In this document: positions 54,592-64,000 of the stretch, piece by piece
Layout of the letters: the number at the start of each line of letters is the position of its first letter
How positions within the stretch are numbered: position 1 is the stretch's first letter
Assembly (NCBI GenBank): GCA_049324695.1
Contig: JBMOMJ010000039.1
Location: 248,001-312,000, forward strand
DNA: 64,000 nt
DNA from: PMG-095 sp049324695
GTDB lineage: Bacteria > Myxococcota_A > Polyangia > Polyangiales > Polyangiaceae
Direction of reading: 5' to 3'
The notes under the pieces: generated by a model
Told to the model about the DNA's origin: nothing
Database searches by the model: none
The model's input: only the letters and a program-made list of their open reading frames with translations
Translations under genes and position numbers: made by a program

Positions 54592-54745
54592 CGCTTCGTC
54601 CTGCAGTGCCGACGCCAGGCCACCTTTACGAATCTTTTTCGCGCGCCTCCGCCTCCGACCTGGCCCATGCCAAGCTTTCCCGGTTATGTCGAGCGCTGCT
54701 CGTTAGCCCCAATACTTGCGGGTCGGCAGCCGGGCCCTCATGCAA

Positions 54746-57700
54746 CTATGCCAGCGGTGGCAACCAGGTGTGCCAATCGTGGCCTGAAACGAGCGAATAG
54801 CGCGCGATCTCCAGCGGTTCACGCGCGCACGCCTCGACCGTGCTTTGAATTCCTATGCTGTCGAGTGTTCGCGCGAGGCTCTCCCAAGGGCGAGCCTGGC
54901 TCGCGCTTTGAGTTGCGGCGTGCTTCCGGACCGCATCCGTAAGCCGCGCAGTGCCATCGTGAAACGGCGTGCTGCGCTCGTGCAACTTGCGAACCAAGTC
55001 ACCTGCGATCTCAGGCCTGCCGAACAGGATGGCGAGCATGAGCAGGCAGGACTCCGCGCGCCCTTGGGTCTCGAACTGCTCCAGCGCGTCGGGTGCCTTG
55101 CTAGCTTTGATCAGCCGGTACACGTTCACGAGTCGTTTGGCGATGCGCGGCGTGGGCAGCAGCGGGACGAGCCGACAGATCAACGCCTGCTCGTTTGGAT
55201 AAATGGCGATGGCTTGCTGTGGTGAGTGATGCCGCCGCGGCGCAGGCGCTGACCCACCGCTCGCGGACGCGTCGGCAACGGGGTGCACCGTGACCTGAGC
55301 ACTCGCACCTCGCTCCGACTTCGTATCCATCGCAGGAATTCCGTGCTTCGGCGTCGGTCCCGCGGCTGGGGAGCCGAGCGGTTCGGGCAGCGGTCCTGCC
55401 GTCGCTAGCGAAGGCCCAGGCTCGGGTGTTCCAGCCAGCGACGCGACGTAGCCAGCAAAGTAGCGCGGGTCCATGGGGCCGAGCGCGTAAGTGATTTGGA
55501 ATATCTTCTCGAGATAGCTCTGCGGCGTGGAGGCGCGCAGCGGCTCGTCGGCGTGGCCACCCATGGGCGCGAGCAGGTCTTTGTAGTGGACTTCGAGCGC
55601 GCGCGTGAGCCAACGCGAGTCTACCGCGACGACGACCACGAACAGATCGAGCGCCAACAGCAGGTGTACCGCCTCGAGCATGTGCACGACGTGCTCTGGC
55701 CGACAGCGGTCGAGGTCGTCCACGTAGAGCACGATGCGCTCGAACGGCTCGATGCCATCGCCGGTCGCAGTCGTTTTCGACTCCCGAAGCTCTTTCATGT
55801 ACTTCGAGAGTTGTTGGAAGTCGCGGTAGACCAGCGAGATGATACCTTGCTGCGAGCGGTAGAGCGTCGACTGCACGCGCTCCTGCAGGAACGCTCCGAG
55901 GCGGCGCCGAGGATCCAAGGTAGCCTGTTGATTCATCAGCTCGGCGAGTCGCGCCTTGGCAGCAGAGACGCTGGCTTCGGCGCTCTCCAGCTCGCGGCGG
56001 GCATCCGCGATTTCCGCCCGCGTGCCCTTGTCGGCCTTGGCGAGCTTCTGCTCGTATTCAGTGCGAATCTCCTCGAGGCTGTCGGTGAGACTCGAAATGC
56101 GACGCGCGGCAGCGGTTAGCGGTGCAACGAGCGTTGCCAAACCACCCACGGCTACGGTAGCCCACTGCGCTACCCGCGCGAACTGCGCGGACAGCAGCTG
56201 CTCGATAGGCACATAATCCAGCGAGCGCCAAGCCACTAGGGTCAGCACGATGCACACGGCCACCGGCGCCCCGAAGAGTGAAGCCGGCCTTTCCAACAGC
56301 GCCACGAGCGTCAGCCGCAACCGATTGCCCGAGGTCGCCAAGTTGCGAGCCGCCGCCTCCAGATCGTTGATGGTCTCGAGTGTCTCGCGAAAACCCGCGG
56401 CTTTGGCCAAGCGGACCAGCCCATCGCGTGCGACATCGCTCACGTATGCACTCAGCGCAAGCTTCGTGCGCCGCTGACGCAGGTCCTCTTCGGTTTTGGT
56501 GAGCGCCGCGCGCGCAAGCTGAACCTGCGCTTCGGCTTCATGCACGGCGCCGTGTGCCAACTCGATCTGTTGCTGAAGTCGCTCCTGCGCGTGTGCGATC
56601 GAGTCCTGCCGATTCGGCGACACATTGGCCCAGATCTCGTCGAAAATATAAGTGACGAGGCTCGCCCACAGGTTTGAGTCCGACACATGCCAAGCATTGA
56701 ACTCGATCTCGATCACGCGTTGGTAGAGCTCAGGGTGGTGTTCTTGCTTCAACGTCGCGATCTGCGACTTCAACTGCTCGATGAAGAATGACTTGCCCGA
56801 ACCCCAGTCCCCGAGCAGCCCGATCGAGAGCGGCGCTTGCACGTCGCGATCGAGGATCAACCGCGCGAACGCTCGAGCTTCTGCTTCCACGCCAAGTCGA
56901 TCTTTGCCCTGATCGGTCTCGAGCGCGATCGCGGCTCGACCGGGTCCAGGCACCGGCACGCCCGCGTAATCCCACCAGGCCTTCCAATCGTTGTCTGAGC
57001 GGGACGCGTTGGTGGTCAAGAAGATGTACCAACGATCGCGCACGCGTTGGATAGACTGACCTGCTGCCGCGAGCGCTGCAGCGACCGCGCTATCGTCGCA
57101 CAGGAGCGCCGCAGTCACGAGATCCCGCCCCCAAAGCTTGTCTGTTTTCCATAGCAGGTTCGCTTGAGCCCACGCAAGTTGCGCACTCACATCCCCACGC
57201 AGAGGCGGAGCCACGTCGGATGCAACTGTAGCCATGCGTGGTTCGAGTCCGGCGATCTTGACGAAATTTACGAACGCCGGGGAACCCGCCACCGGCGCCA
57301 GATGAGCAATGGTGTGGAGAAGATCGAGTGGCTCAACAACGCTCCGGCCCGCTGCAACTGCCAACGCACGCGCGTCGCGCAGCACCGACACGACGTGTCG
57401 CTCGAGCCGATGGTCGCTCAAGTCCAGGCTCGTGGAAGCATCGCTCGAGGTCTGCGCAGAAGACGATCTCTCGGCGCGACCCGCTGCCCCGCTCACCGGC
57501 GGCGCTGAATCGATCGCGCCGCCACTCGACGCGGGGAAGACGCGCGACGGGAAGCTCTCCCAAAATGCGGCCTCACCCGGATAGAATTTCGACATCGCAC
57601 GCGAGAAATCGCGCGCCAACTTGACCCGATCCATCGCGAGCGCCCGAAAGTCGTCGTCGTGATAGTTCGGGAGCCCAATATAGGCTGCAAACACGTGACG

Positions 57701-58171
57701 AGTGTCCACGCCACGTCGGCCCAGATCGGCCGCCAATCGCTCTGCTTCCGTCAAAGCGGAACGCGCAGAGCGCGTGCGGCGCAGCGGCTGGCTCGGCAGA
57801 GCGCTCGGCCCAATCGAACGTAGCGCGGCGAAAGATTCCTCGCCGAGCCTTCTACGTTCGAGCAGACCTCGAAACCCTCGTGTGCCTTCAAACTGTTGGA
57901 ACAACCACTCACCCACCGGATCGGTGCCTGAAAGCAAACCGATGAACAGCGACGTAAACGACAGCTCGAACTCATCCTTGTCGAAGATGCGCGCCGCTCG
58001 CGCCACCAGCGCTACCGCCCCTTGATCCAGCCGCATCGCTACTGGTGAACCGACGTCCTCGTCCACCATCCACACCTCTTGCCAGCTCCCCCGAAGCGGC
58101 TCGTCGTTGCTCTGAGCTCTCATCTGCATCGTACGAGGAGACGGACTCGTCACGACGCAGTCTATGGTCAT
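54746..58171 (-). CDS. KAP-family P-loop NTPase with Clp-N-like N-terminal repeats
   Basis: A 1141-residue protein. Residues ~50-200 and ~255-385 look like two Clp-N-type helical repeats (FELSFTSLFIGLLSG; VVEPLDLLHTIAHLAPV). The KAP NTPase has Walker A GDWGSGKS (454-461), IEIEFNAWHVSDSNLWASLV and Walker B VLYVDDLDRCRPEHV. Two hydrophobic segments (~residues 635-705) and a coiled coil are inserted between them, as in membrane-bound KAP proteins. KAP ATPases are linked to phage exclusion (PifA) and membrane-associated signalling. The start is uncertain; 58171 gives the longest form and has no clear ribosome site. Confidence 0.82.
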   Translation of the reverse strand: MTIDCVVTSPSPRTMQMRAQSNDEPLRGSWQEVWMVDEDVGSPVAMRLDQGAVALVARAARIFDKDEFELSFTSLFIGLLSGTDPVGEWLFQQFEGTRGFRGLLERRRLGEESFAALRSIGPSALPSQPLRRTRSARSALTEAERLAADLGRRGVDTRHVFAAYIGLPNYHDDDFRALAMDRVKLARDFSRAMSKFYPGEAAFWESFPSRVFPASSGGAIDSAPPVSGAAGRAERSSSAQTSSDASTSLDLSDHRLERHVVSVLRDARALAVAAGRSVVEPLDLLHTIAHLAPVAGSPAFVNFVKIAGLEPRMATVASDVAPPLRGDVSAQLAWAQANLLWKTDKLWGRDLVTAALLCDDSAVAAALAAAGQSIQRVRDRWYIFLTTNASRSDNDWKAWWDYAGVPVPGPGRAAIALETDQGKDRLGVEAEARAFARLILDRDVQAPLSIGLLGDWGSGKSFFIEQLKSQIATLKQEHHPELYQRVIEIEFNAWHVSDSNLWASLVTYIFDEIWANVSPNRQDSIAHAQERLQQQIELAHGAVHEAEAQVQLARAALTKTEEDLRQRRTKLALSAYVSDVARDGLVRLAKAAGFRETLETINDLEAAARNLATSGNRLRLTLVALLERPASLFGAPVAVCIVLTLVAWRSLDYVPIEQLLSAQFARVAQWATVAVGGLATLVAPLTAAARRISSLTDSLEEIRTEYEQKLAKADKGTRAEIADARRELESAEASVSAAKARLAELMNQQATLDPRRRLGAFLQERVQSTLYRSQQGIISLVYRDFQQLSKYMKELRESKTTATGDGIEPFERIVLYVDDLDRCRPEHVVHMLEAVHLLLALDLFVVVVAVDSRWLTRALEVHYKDLLAPMGGHADEPLRASTPQSYLEKIFQITYALGPMDPRYFAGYVASLAGTPEPGPSLATAGPLPEPLGSPAAGPTPKHGIPAMDTKSERGASAQVTVHPVADASASGGSAPAPRRHHSPQQAIAIYPNEQALICRLVPLLPTPRIAKRLVNVYRLIKASKAPDALEQFETQGRAESCLLMLAILFGRPEIAGDLVRKLHERSTPFHDGTARLTDAVRKHAATQSASQARPWESLARTLDSIGIQSTVEACAREPLEIARYSLVSGHDWHTWLPPLA

Positions 58172-58308
58172 TGTTTCGCGGCGCGCCCGTTCAACGAAAC
58201 CTCACGCGCAACGAAGCTCGATGACTAGCGTTTCGGCTTGGACCGCCTCGTCCCCCCCCGGCCCCAGCCGAACCCCCCGCCGGCTCCCCACGGATCGCAC
58301 ACACAGGC

Positions 58309-59262
58309 TCAGTACCGATTGCCGGCTACACCCTGTTGGATGAGCGCCTCGAGGCGCTGCAAGTGCTCCGCTTTCAAAGTTACATCCTGCGACGCCCAGT
58401 TCTCCTCGAGGCGTTCGATTTTGCGTGTTCCTGGGATCGACGCGATGGGGATGTCGCGTGACAGCAGCCATACCAATGCAACTTGAGCTGGCGTGACTCC
58501 AACCTCTTTTGCGATTTCGTCTACGTAGGCCGCCAGCTGGCTGTTTTTGGCGATGGCTTCGTCAGTGAATCGCGGATTTTCCAAACGCCAGTCTCCGGGT
58601 TGAAGATCGCTTCGTGAGCGAATCGCGCCGGACAGGAAGCCGCGACCAAGGGGACTATAAGCAACGAAGCCGATGTTGAGTCGACGTATCGTTGGCAAAA
58701 TGTCCGCCTCGACGTCCCGCGTCCACAACGAATACTCGGTCTGCAGTGCACTGATGGGATGAACGGCGTGGGCGCGCGCGATGGTTTCCGGATCGGCCTC
58801 GGACAAACCGATGTAGCGCACCTTCCCTGCCTCCACGAGCCGCGCCATGGCACCAACCGTTTCCTCGATCGGTGTTTTGGGGTCCACGCGATGCTGATAG
58901 TACAGATCGATGTGATCGGTCCCGAGACGCTTCAGTGAAGCATCACAACTAGACATGACGTAATCCGCGCTTCCCTTGATACCGTGCCAGCTGCCGTCTT
59001 CGCCGCGAGCCACGCCGAATTTGGTCGCCAAGGTGATCTTGTCGCGGCGCCCCGCGAGTGCCTTCCCCAATAGGATCTCGTTCGTGAATGGGCCATACAT
59101 GTCCGACGTATCCCAGAACGTGCACCCGATTTCCGCAGCGCGATCGAGTACCCGAAGGTTCTGAGCTTCCGATGAGGAGCCGTAGAAATCCGACATTCCC
59201 ATGCAGCCCAAACCGATTGCCGGTACACGGAGACCTCGCGATCCAAGATTGACGTACTTCAT
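58309..59262 (-). CDS. Aldo/keto reductase
   Basis: A 317-residue AKR of the YajO/IolS-like group. The catalytic tetrad is visible: Asp51 and Tyr56 (DTSDMYG), Lys81 (ATKFGV) and His124 (YYQHR). It reduces aldehydes or ketones with NADPH. The ATG at 59262 follows AAAGGACA. It is divergent from an AraC-type regulator that probably controls it. Confidence 0.93.
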   Translation of the reverse strand: MKYVNLGSRGLRVPAIGLGCMGMSDFYGSSSEAQNLRVLDRAAEIGCTFWDTSDMYGPFTNEILLGKALAGRRDKITLATKFGVARGEDGSWHGIKGSADYVMSSCDASLKRLGTDHIDLYYQHRVDPKTPIEETVGAMARLVEAGKVRYIGLSEADPETIARAHAVHPISALQTEYSLWTRDVEADILPTIRRLNIGFVAYSPLGRGFLSGAIRSRSDLQPGDWRLENPRFTDEAIAKNSQLAAYVDEIAKEVGVTPAQVALVWLLSRDIPIASIPGTRKIERLEENWASQDVTLKAEHLQRLEALIQQGVAGNRY

Positions 59263-59446
59263 GACAGCGTGTCCTTTCAGAACCCGTTTGCGTCCGCAAT
59301 GCGGTCGCGATTGGTGCTCTGAACATACCCGTCGCGGAATCACGGCGCCTGCCGGTTCCTCCAAACCGCTTGCCCAATCCTACACGCGTCGCGAGAATGC
59401 GCTACATCCCACGCGCGCGCTCTAGGATGCTATCGGAGAGCAGGAC

Positions 59447-60316
59447 ATGCACTTGCAGGCACTCATCGAACAAGCTTTTCGCAGTAATCCACCGGAGCCA
59501 AACGGCCATCAAAACGCCACACGCCCCATGGATGGCCTCGTGCACTTTCGACAGGACGTTCCCAGTTCCTTCGAGGCTTCGCTTTACGAGCCGGTCCTAT
59601 GCCTGATCCTACAGGGCCGGAAACAGGTCGCCATCGGAGAACAGACTTTGTCGTTCGGCCCGGGCGAGTGCCTGCTCGTGAGCTACGACCTGCCTCTGCG
59701 CTCCAGAGTCACGAAGGTTCCTTACATGGCGTTGGTGCTCCAGGTGGACGTCGCGACCATCAGGAAGCTGTATGACGAGGTCGATGTGTCGGCACTGGAC
59801 GGCGAGCGCGCCCTCGCAGCGATAACCCATCGTGCCGATCCCGATTTGCTCGATGCATTGCGTCGCTACTTGGCGCTGGCCGAATCGCCTCCAGACGCGA
59901 AGGTACTGGGTCCGCTCGTCTCGAAAGAGATTCACTACCGGTTGCTGATGGCTCCGTATGGCGGAATGCTTCGCAGTCTCATTCGCCACGACAGCAACGC
60001 AAGCGCCATCTCGCGTGCGATTGGCCATATTCGCGGTGACATCCGCTCGCCGATTACGGTCCCGGATTTGGCGCGGCGAGTCGGCATGAGCGCGTCGTCG
60101 TTCCACAAACACTTCCGGACGATCACTTCGACCACGCCGCTGCAATATCAAAAGGACCTTCGGCTGCTCGAGGCGCGGCGACTCCTGAAAACGGGCGCCG
60201 CTTCGGTCACCAGCATCGCCTTCGAAGTTGGGTACGAGAGTTCGAGCCAATTCAGCCGCGAGTATGCGCGCAAGTTCGGAGTCCCTCCAAGCCAAGATTT
60301 GATGAACGCGACGTAA
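59447..60316 (+). CDS. AraC-family regulator (AraC_N cupin type)
   Basis: A 289-residue protein with an N-terminal AraC_N domain (VPSSFEASLYEPVLCLILQGRKQVAIGEQTLSFGPGECLLVSYDLP) and a C-terminal double HTH (LARRVGMSASSFHKHFRTITSTTPLQYQKDLRL; IAFEVGYESSSQFSREYARKFG). Regulators of this type commonly control a divergent oxidoreductase, here the aldo/keto reductase 184 bp away. Confidence 0.93.
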   Translation: MHLQALIEQAFRSNPPEPNGHQNATRPMDGLVHFRQDVPSSFEASLYEPVLCLILQGRKQVAIGEQTLSFGPGECLLVSYDLPLRSRVTKVPYMALVLQVDVATIRKLYDEVDVSALDGERALAAITHRADPDLLDALRRYLALAESPPDAKVLGPLVSKEIHYRLLMAPYGGMLRSLIRHDSNASAISRAIGHIRGDIRSPITVPDLARRVGMSASSFHKHFRTITSTTPLQYQKDLRLLEARRLLKTGAASVTSIAFEVGYESSSQFSREYARKFGVPPSQDLMNAT

Positions 60317-60457
60317 TGTGTCGCGACAGACCGCTGGGCAGTTGAAGCCACGAGTTGAGTAATCGAGTGCTCACTGTGCGGCGCATTCGTGCGTGGATCA
60401 CGAGGGTGTTGGCCAGCGCGAAGTCGCGGCGCCTCTGACGCCCGCCGCATTCACTTT

Positions 60458-62485
60458 TCAGACAGGAGGCGTGTGTTGAGCGACGGAGGCCAGCAGCATC
60501 TCCAGGCTGGTCATGGTGTGAGGTTTATCCAAGAAACCAACGACGTTAGGCTTCTGCAGGAGCATCGAGGCGTCTTCCGCCTGAAATCCGCTGGTGATCA
60601 CCACGGGTATGTTGCCGCGAACGACACGGAGCTGCTCCAGGGTTTGCTCGCCGGATTGCTCAGGCATCGTCAGATCGAGCACGACCAGGTCGATAGCGTC
60701 CGGGCGCTCTTTGAGGAGCTCCAGCCCGCGCCGACCGCTGTCTGCCGTCACGACTTGATGCCCGAGCTCGCTGAGCATTCTGCCGGTTACGAGGCGCACC
60801 GCGGGCTCATCGTCTATGAGCAGAATGCTGCGCGCCGGAGGTGCTGGCTCGGAAGCAGCGGCGTTGCTGGAGCGGCGTGGCATGGACTCCTGCGCGACGG
60901 GCAACAGAATGGCGAAGGTAGTTCCTTGTGGAGACGTGTCCTCGACACCGAGCCAGCCGCGGTGCGCTCGCACGATGCCTGCCGCAGCGGCCAGCCCCAT
61001 CCCACGCCCGGGCCCTTTGGTGGAAAAGAAGGGCTCGAACAGGCGTTCGCGTGCTTCAGGGCGAATTCCCGTGCCGGTATCGCTCACTATCACTTTCAGG
61101 TAGCTGCCCGGCGCGACTCCATACGGCTCACCGTGCGCCGCGTCGAGCTGCATGGATTCGGTACGCAGCGTCAAAGTCCCGCGCTTTCCTTCCATGGCGT
61201 CCAGCGCGTTGAGGATCAGATTGGTCACCACCTGGCGCAGCTGAAAGCGATCCGCACCAACCGGCGGAAGGCCGTCCCGAAGTTCGAGTACCAGGTGAGC
61301 TTTGGATTCGACGGTGGCGTGCAGCAGACGCAACGCCGCCGAGAGCTCGGCGTTGGCCTCCAAAGCTTGAATCGCCAGGCTGCGTCGCCCCGCGTAGGCC
61401 AACATTTGCTTGCTCAGCTGCGCGGCCTCTCCAGCAAACGCCATGATTTCAGTGAGACAGCGCGTCACTGGAGACGGCGCATCGCCCGGAAGTTTGAGCA
61501 AGGCGAGCTCAGCGTTGCCGACTACGCCGCAGAGCAGATTATTGAAGTCGTGAGCGACGCCACCCGCCATGACGGCCAAGCTCTGCAGTGCCTGGCTGCG
61601 CTGTAGCTCTCGCTCGAGATCGCGCTGTCGGCGCTCCGTCACGACGCGATCGGTCACATCGCGAACGACCCGCAACGTCAGCTTGTCGTGCGATCCATTC
61701 GGATCGAAGCGCGTCTCCGTAACGAGCAGCAGCGTGTTGGGATTCCGTTCGAGAACGACCTCGTAGGACCGGCGTTCTCCGATGTTCGATGCCTTCGCAA
61801 CGAGGGTGCGTCGGCTTTCTTCGGTCAAGAACTCGGAGAAGGTCTTGGTCGAAAGCACGCTGCGCGCGACACCCAGCGTTGCAGCGAGCGCCTGGTTCGC
61901 GAACACCACACGATCCTGCATATCAAACAGCCCAACTCCCTCCCCCAGGCTTTCCACGAGCGCGAGTTGCATCGACCTGCTGTGCCGAAGCGACGCCTCG
62001 CTGTGCGCACGAGCTTCTATCTCGCGACGCAGCTCGGCATTCAGCGCCCGCGCGCGCCGGCGCGAGTCCAACACCAGGCCGAGGCCCCCTGCGAGCACCA
62101 GCTTGACGAGCAGCGCGATGATACCCGCCATCGGTCCCGTCTCGGGACTAGCGGGTAGTTGAAGCGCGAAGCGCCGATCGATGTACGCGACGCCGACGAT
62201 CACGACGAGCGCACCGCGCAGGCCTAGCCACGCCGCCGCCACAACGCACACGCCTAACCCGAGTAGAAAGGCTGGGCTGCCGATCCGACCATGCAACGGG
62301 CCGATTGAGGCAGCATAGGCGAGCACTAGCGCGGCAAGTATACCGCACCGCACCATGACGTCACCGCGTTTGGGTTGCGACGCAGCAGAGCTAAAGGCCC
62401 GTCGCCATCGCCGAGATGGAGATGAGCTGTCTGGCGTGTCCTCCGGTTTTACCGAGGCACCAGGGTCGCTCGCAACAATCATCAC
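60458..62485 (-). CDS. Hybrid sensor histidine kinase/response regulator
   Basis: A 675-residue protein. Membrane helices lie at ~45-125 (AALVLAYAASIGPL; FLLGLGVCVVAAAWLGL; GIIALLVKLVLAGGLGLVL), then a PAS domain (LVESLGEGVGLFDMQDRVVFANQA), HisKA with the phosphorylated His in AGGVAHDFNNLL, HATPase_c (DTGTGI, GPGRGMGLAAAAGIV) and a C-terminal receiver with Asp in LVVLDLTMPEQSG. The signal is unknown. Confidence 0.92.
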   Translation of the reverse strand: MMIVASDPGASVKPEDTPDSSSPSRRWRRAFSSAASQPKRGDVMVRCGILAALVLAYAASIGPLHGRIGSPAFLLGLGVCVVAAAWLGLRGALVVIVGVAYIDRRFALQLPASPETGPMAGIIALLVKLVLAGGLGLVLDSRRRARALNAELRREIEARAHSEASLRHSRSMQLALVESLGEGVGLFDMQDRVVFANQALAATLGVARSVLSTKTFSEFLTEESRRTLVAKASNIGERRSYEVVLERNPNTLLLVTETRFDPNGSHDKLTLRVVRDVTDRVVTERRQRDLERELQRSQALQSLAVMAGGVAHDFNNLLCGVVGNAELALLKLPGDAPSPVTRCLTEIMAFAGEAAQLSKQMLAYAGRRSLAIQALEANAELSAALRLLHATVESKAHLVLELRDGLPPVGADRFQLRQVVTNLILNALDAMEGKRGTLTLRTESMQLDAAHGEPYGVAPGSYLKVIVSDTGTGIRPEARERLFEPFFSTKGPGRGMGLAAAAGIVRAHRGWLGVEDTSPQGTTFAILLPVAQESMPRRSSNAAASEPAPPARSILLIDDEPAVRLVTGRMLSELGHQVVTADSGRRGLELLKERPDAIDLVVLDLTMPEQSGEQTLEQLRVVRGNIPVVITSGFQAEDASMLLQKPNVVGFLDKPHTMTSLEMLLASVAQHTPPV

Positions 62486-62571
62486 GATTGGTCATAGGCG
62501 GTCGCGGCCGTCTCATCAAGGTGGGTTGCGAAGCACCGACGCAGCGCATCCGCCTCAGACGCAAGCTTAGG

Positions 62572-63381
62572 TCAACCCTGGATTGCGCGAGCACCCGCGA
62601 TTTCAGCCCGTTCGACGCTCTCCACGAAACTCTGCAACGCTCGCGCGACAAGCGAGGCATCGTCGAGCTGAATCCAGTGGCCAACCTGCGGCACAACCGT
62701 ACGAGAAATGTCAGGCCGTAGGTCGTACAAAGCGTGCCCATTGTCGTTTGCCTTGGAAGAAACGATGTGAATCGGCCCTCGCCACGCTTTCAAGCTCGGC
62801 TCCGGATTCCAGCGTACGAACGCTCGAGCGACTCCGAGCCGCGCGTCGCAAGTCACCGCCTCACAATCGGCGAGCACTCGCTCTCGCACTTCGCGATTTG
62901 GACCAGCGATGCTGGCGTAGAACTCCTTCTGAACTTCTAAGCTGTTCGGCCCAGCCAACCCCTCGAGCATGGCGTTCTTCATAGCTTGCGGCATCGCCCG
63001 CGGATCGGCAGGTGGGTCGAGCAGGAATAGCCCTGCGATTCTTTTTGGGTGCGTCGCTGCGCCCTCGAGTGCCACTGCGGCTCCACCGCTATGTCCAGCG
63101 ATCACGAAATGGTGCAACTCGAGCGCGTCCACCACGCTGAGCACATCTTCGAAGCGCCCGGCGAAGCCATACTCGCCATTGCGCGCTGGATCGCTGTGGC
63201 CATGCCCACGAAAATCGAATGCAACCGCGCGCCGCTCGCCGCTCATAGCTAGCTGCACCTCCAACCATTGGCTGGCTCGCCCGGAGTCGGCGTGCAAGAA
63301 CACGATCGGCAAGCGAGCACCGCCGCCAGCTTCAGTCGTCTCCAACTGCCCTTGGGTTCCTCCCAGTTGGCGTCGATTCAT
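62572..63381 (-). CDS. Alpha/beta hydrolase
   Basis: A 269-residue protein with the nucleophile Ser98 in AGHSGGAA, an oxyanion region HADSG and a C-terminal catalytic His in VPQVGHWIQL. The acid is probably the Asp in LYDLRPD or nearby. The start at 63381 was chosen because the frame upstream to 63603 looks non-coding. Substrate unknown. Confidence 0.88.
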   Translation of the reverse strand: MNRRQLGGTQGQLETTEAGGGARLPIVFLHADSGRASQWLEVQLAMSGERRAVAFDFRGHGHSDPARNGEYGFAGRFEDVLSVVDALELHHFVIAGHSGGAAVALEGAATHPKRIAGLFLLDPPADPRAMPQAMKNAMLEGLAGPNSLEVQKEFYASIAGPNREVRERVLADCEAVTCDARLGVARAFVRWNPEPSLKAWRGPIHIVSSKANDNGHALYDLRPDISRTVVPQVGHWIQLDDASLVARALQSFVESVERAEIAGARAIQG

Positions 63382-63620
63382 GGTTGGAAGTTTTGTCGTG
63401 CCTCGTCCCCTGGGCAACGCCGGCGAGCGTGACGATCGCGTGGTCATTCTCGACGACCACGGTGTGGCGATCGTGCACATAGCGCCCACGGAGCTCGGAG
63501 AACTAGTAACGCAGCTGCGCGCTGCTCGTGGGCTCCCCGTCGGGTCGAGAAATTCGCTAGCCTGCTGCCCACGTTGCAACTCCGTCGGTCTCAGACCGAT
63601 CAACCAAGGAGCGCACCAAC

Positions 63621-64000
63621 ATGAAGGCGAAAAACACGATCTGCCTCTGGTTCAACAAAGACGCGCTAGACGCGGCACGCTTTTATGCCGCCACGTTCCC
63701 GAACAGCGAAGTGACCGCCGTTCACAAGGCGCCCGGCGAGTTCCCGGGAGGCAAGGAAGGCGAAGTGCTGACCGTGGAATTCACGGTGTTGGGGATCCCC
63801 TGTCTGGGTCTCAATGGCGGGCCGGCATTCAAGCACAGCGAGGCGTTTTCATTCCAAATCGCGACAGACACTCAGGAGGAGACTGACCGTTATTGGAACG
63901 CGATCGTCACCAACGGCGGGCAAGAAAGCGATTGCGGTTGGTGCAAAGATCGTTGGGGGCTTTCTTGGCAAATCACTCCCCGTACACTTACTGACGCTCT
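63621..64000 (+). CDS. VOC/PhnB-like protein, 3' end outside window
   Basis: The first 126 residues of a PhnB-like (3-demethylubiquinone-9 3-methyltransferase-domain) protein of the VOC superfamily. Motifs are ICLWFNKDALDAARFYAATFPNSEV and a DCGWCKDRWGLSWQITP segment. The ATG at 63621 follows AAGGAG. The gene continues beyond base 64000. Confidence 0.9.
   Translation, partial: MKAKNTICLWFNKDALDAARFYAATFPNSEVTAVHKAPGEFPGGKEGEVLTVEFTVLGIPCLGLNGGPAFKHSEAFSFQIATDTQEETDRYWNAIVTNGGQESDCGWCKDRWGLSWQITPRTLTDA

Noticed and set aside
63380..63600. Possible small plus-strand gene in front of the VOC gene
   Set aside because: The start of the frame (VVILDDHGVAIVHIAPTELGELVTQLRAAR) looks protein-like, but the frame runs on into the VOC gene out of frame, with no stop or ribosome site that would define a gene.
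1..64000. CRISPR arrays, rRNA or complete insertion sequences
   Set aside because: No regularly spaced identical repeats, rRNA-like stretches or transposase-like frames were seen on reading.

Overview
The window looks like a piece of a large, high-GC myxobacterial chromosome, probably of the class Polyangia (Sorangium/Polyangium-like). The reasons are the G/C-ending codon bias, several lipoproteins with Gly/Ser-rich linkers straight after the lipobox, a big NRPS locus, STAND- and KAP-type NTPases, a bacterial caspase, and several LuxR-type regulators of one kind. This assignment is inferred from gene content; there is no rRNA, tRNA or CRISPR array in the window.

Region 1 (1-25203) is a secondary-metabolite locus. 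A five-gene operon on the minus strand starts at 19155: a diaminobutyrate (Dab) aminotransferase, a SyrP/TauD-like hydroxylase, an MbtH protein, a second SyrP/TauD-like hydroxylase, and one giant NRPS (15190 to beyond base 1). The NRPS reads FAAL-ACP | C-A-PCP | C-A-PCP | C-A-PCP-E | C-A..., and its last adenylation domain runs off the window. The three complete A domains share the same eight-residue pocket D-I-W-E-L-T-A-D-D, which I recall as a Dab code and which fits the Dab aminotransferase. A1 and A2 carry an almost identical 1.27-kb DNA segment. Divergently transcribed are a TonB-dependent receptor with a TonB C-terminal domain fused to its N-terminus, a PepSY iron-regulated membrane protein and a beta-propeller-like lipoprotein. 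Two nearly identical Fur-box-like palindromes lie in the shared 840-bp intergenic region, one on each side. The simplest reading is an iron-regulated, Dab-rich N-acylated peptide, probably a siderophore, with its uptake genes.

Region 2 (25204-33110) is mixed: a SpoIIAA/STAS-like protein, a possible IS21-type end remnant, a SUFU-domain protein, a GH3 glucosidase lipoprotein, an HTH-NB-ARC STAND protein divergent from a prolyl-4-hydroxylase-like enzyme, and a DUF3892 protein.

Region 3 (33317-40293) is a compact minus-strand cassette: a winged-helix-like protein, a double-ATPase protein (AAA domain plus HerA/DUF87 domain), a caspase with a C-terminal adaptor-like helical domain, and a sigma-like protein broken by a one-base frameshift. 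It is the best candidate here for a poorly described conflict or cell-death system.

Region 4 (40553-52794) holds four LuxR-type regulators (one with two HTH-like segments), an MpaB/DUF2236 oxygenase divergent from a ferritin-like protein, a large DUF4838/LamG lipoprotein, an AraC regulator, three small exported proteins and a glutathione S-transferase.

Region 5 (52807-64000) has a VWA lipoprotein, a KAP P-loop NTPase with Clp-N-like repeats, an aldo/keto reductase with a divergent AraC regulator, a hybrid histidine kinase, an alpha/beta hydrolase and a truncated VOC-fold protein.
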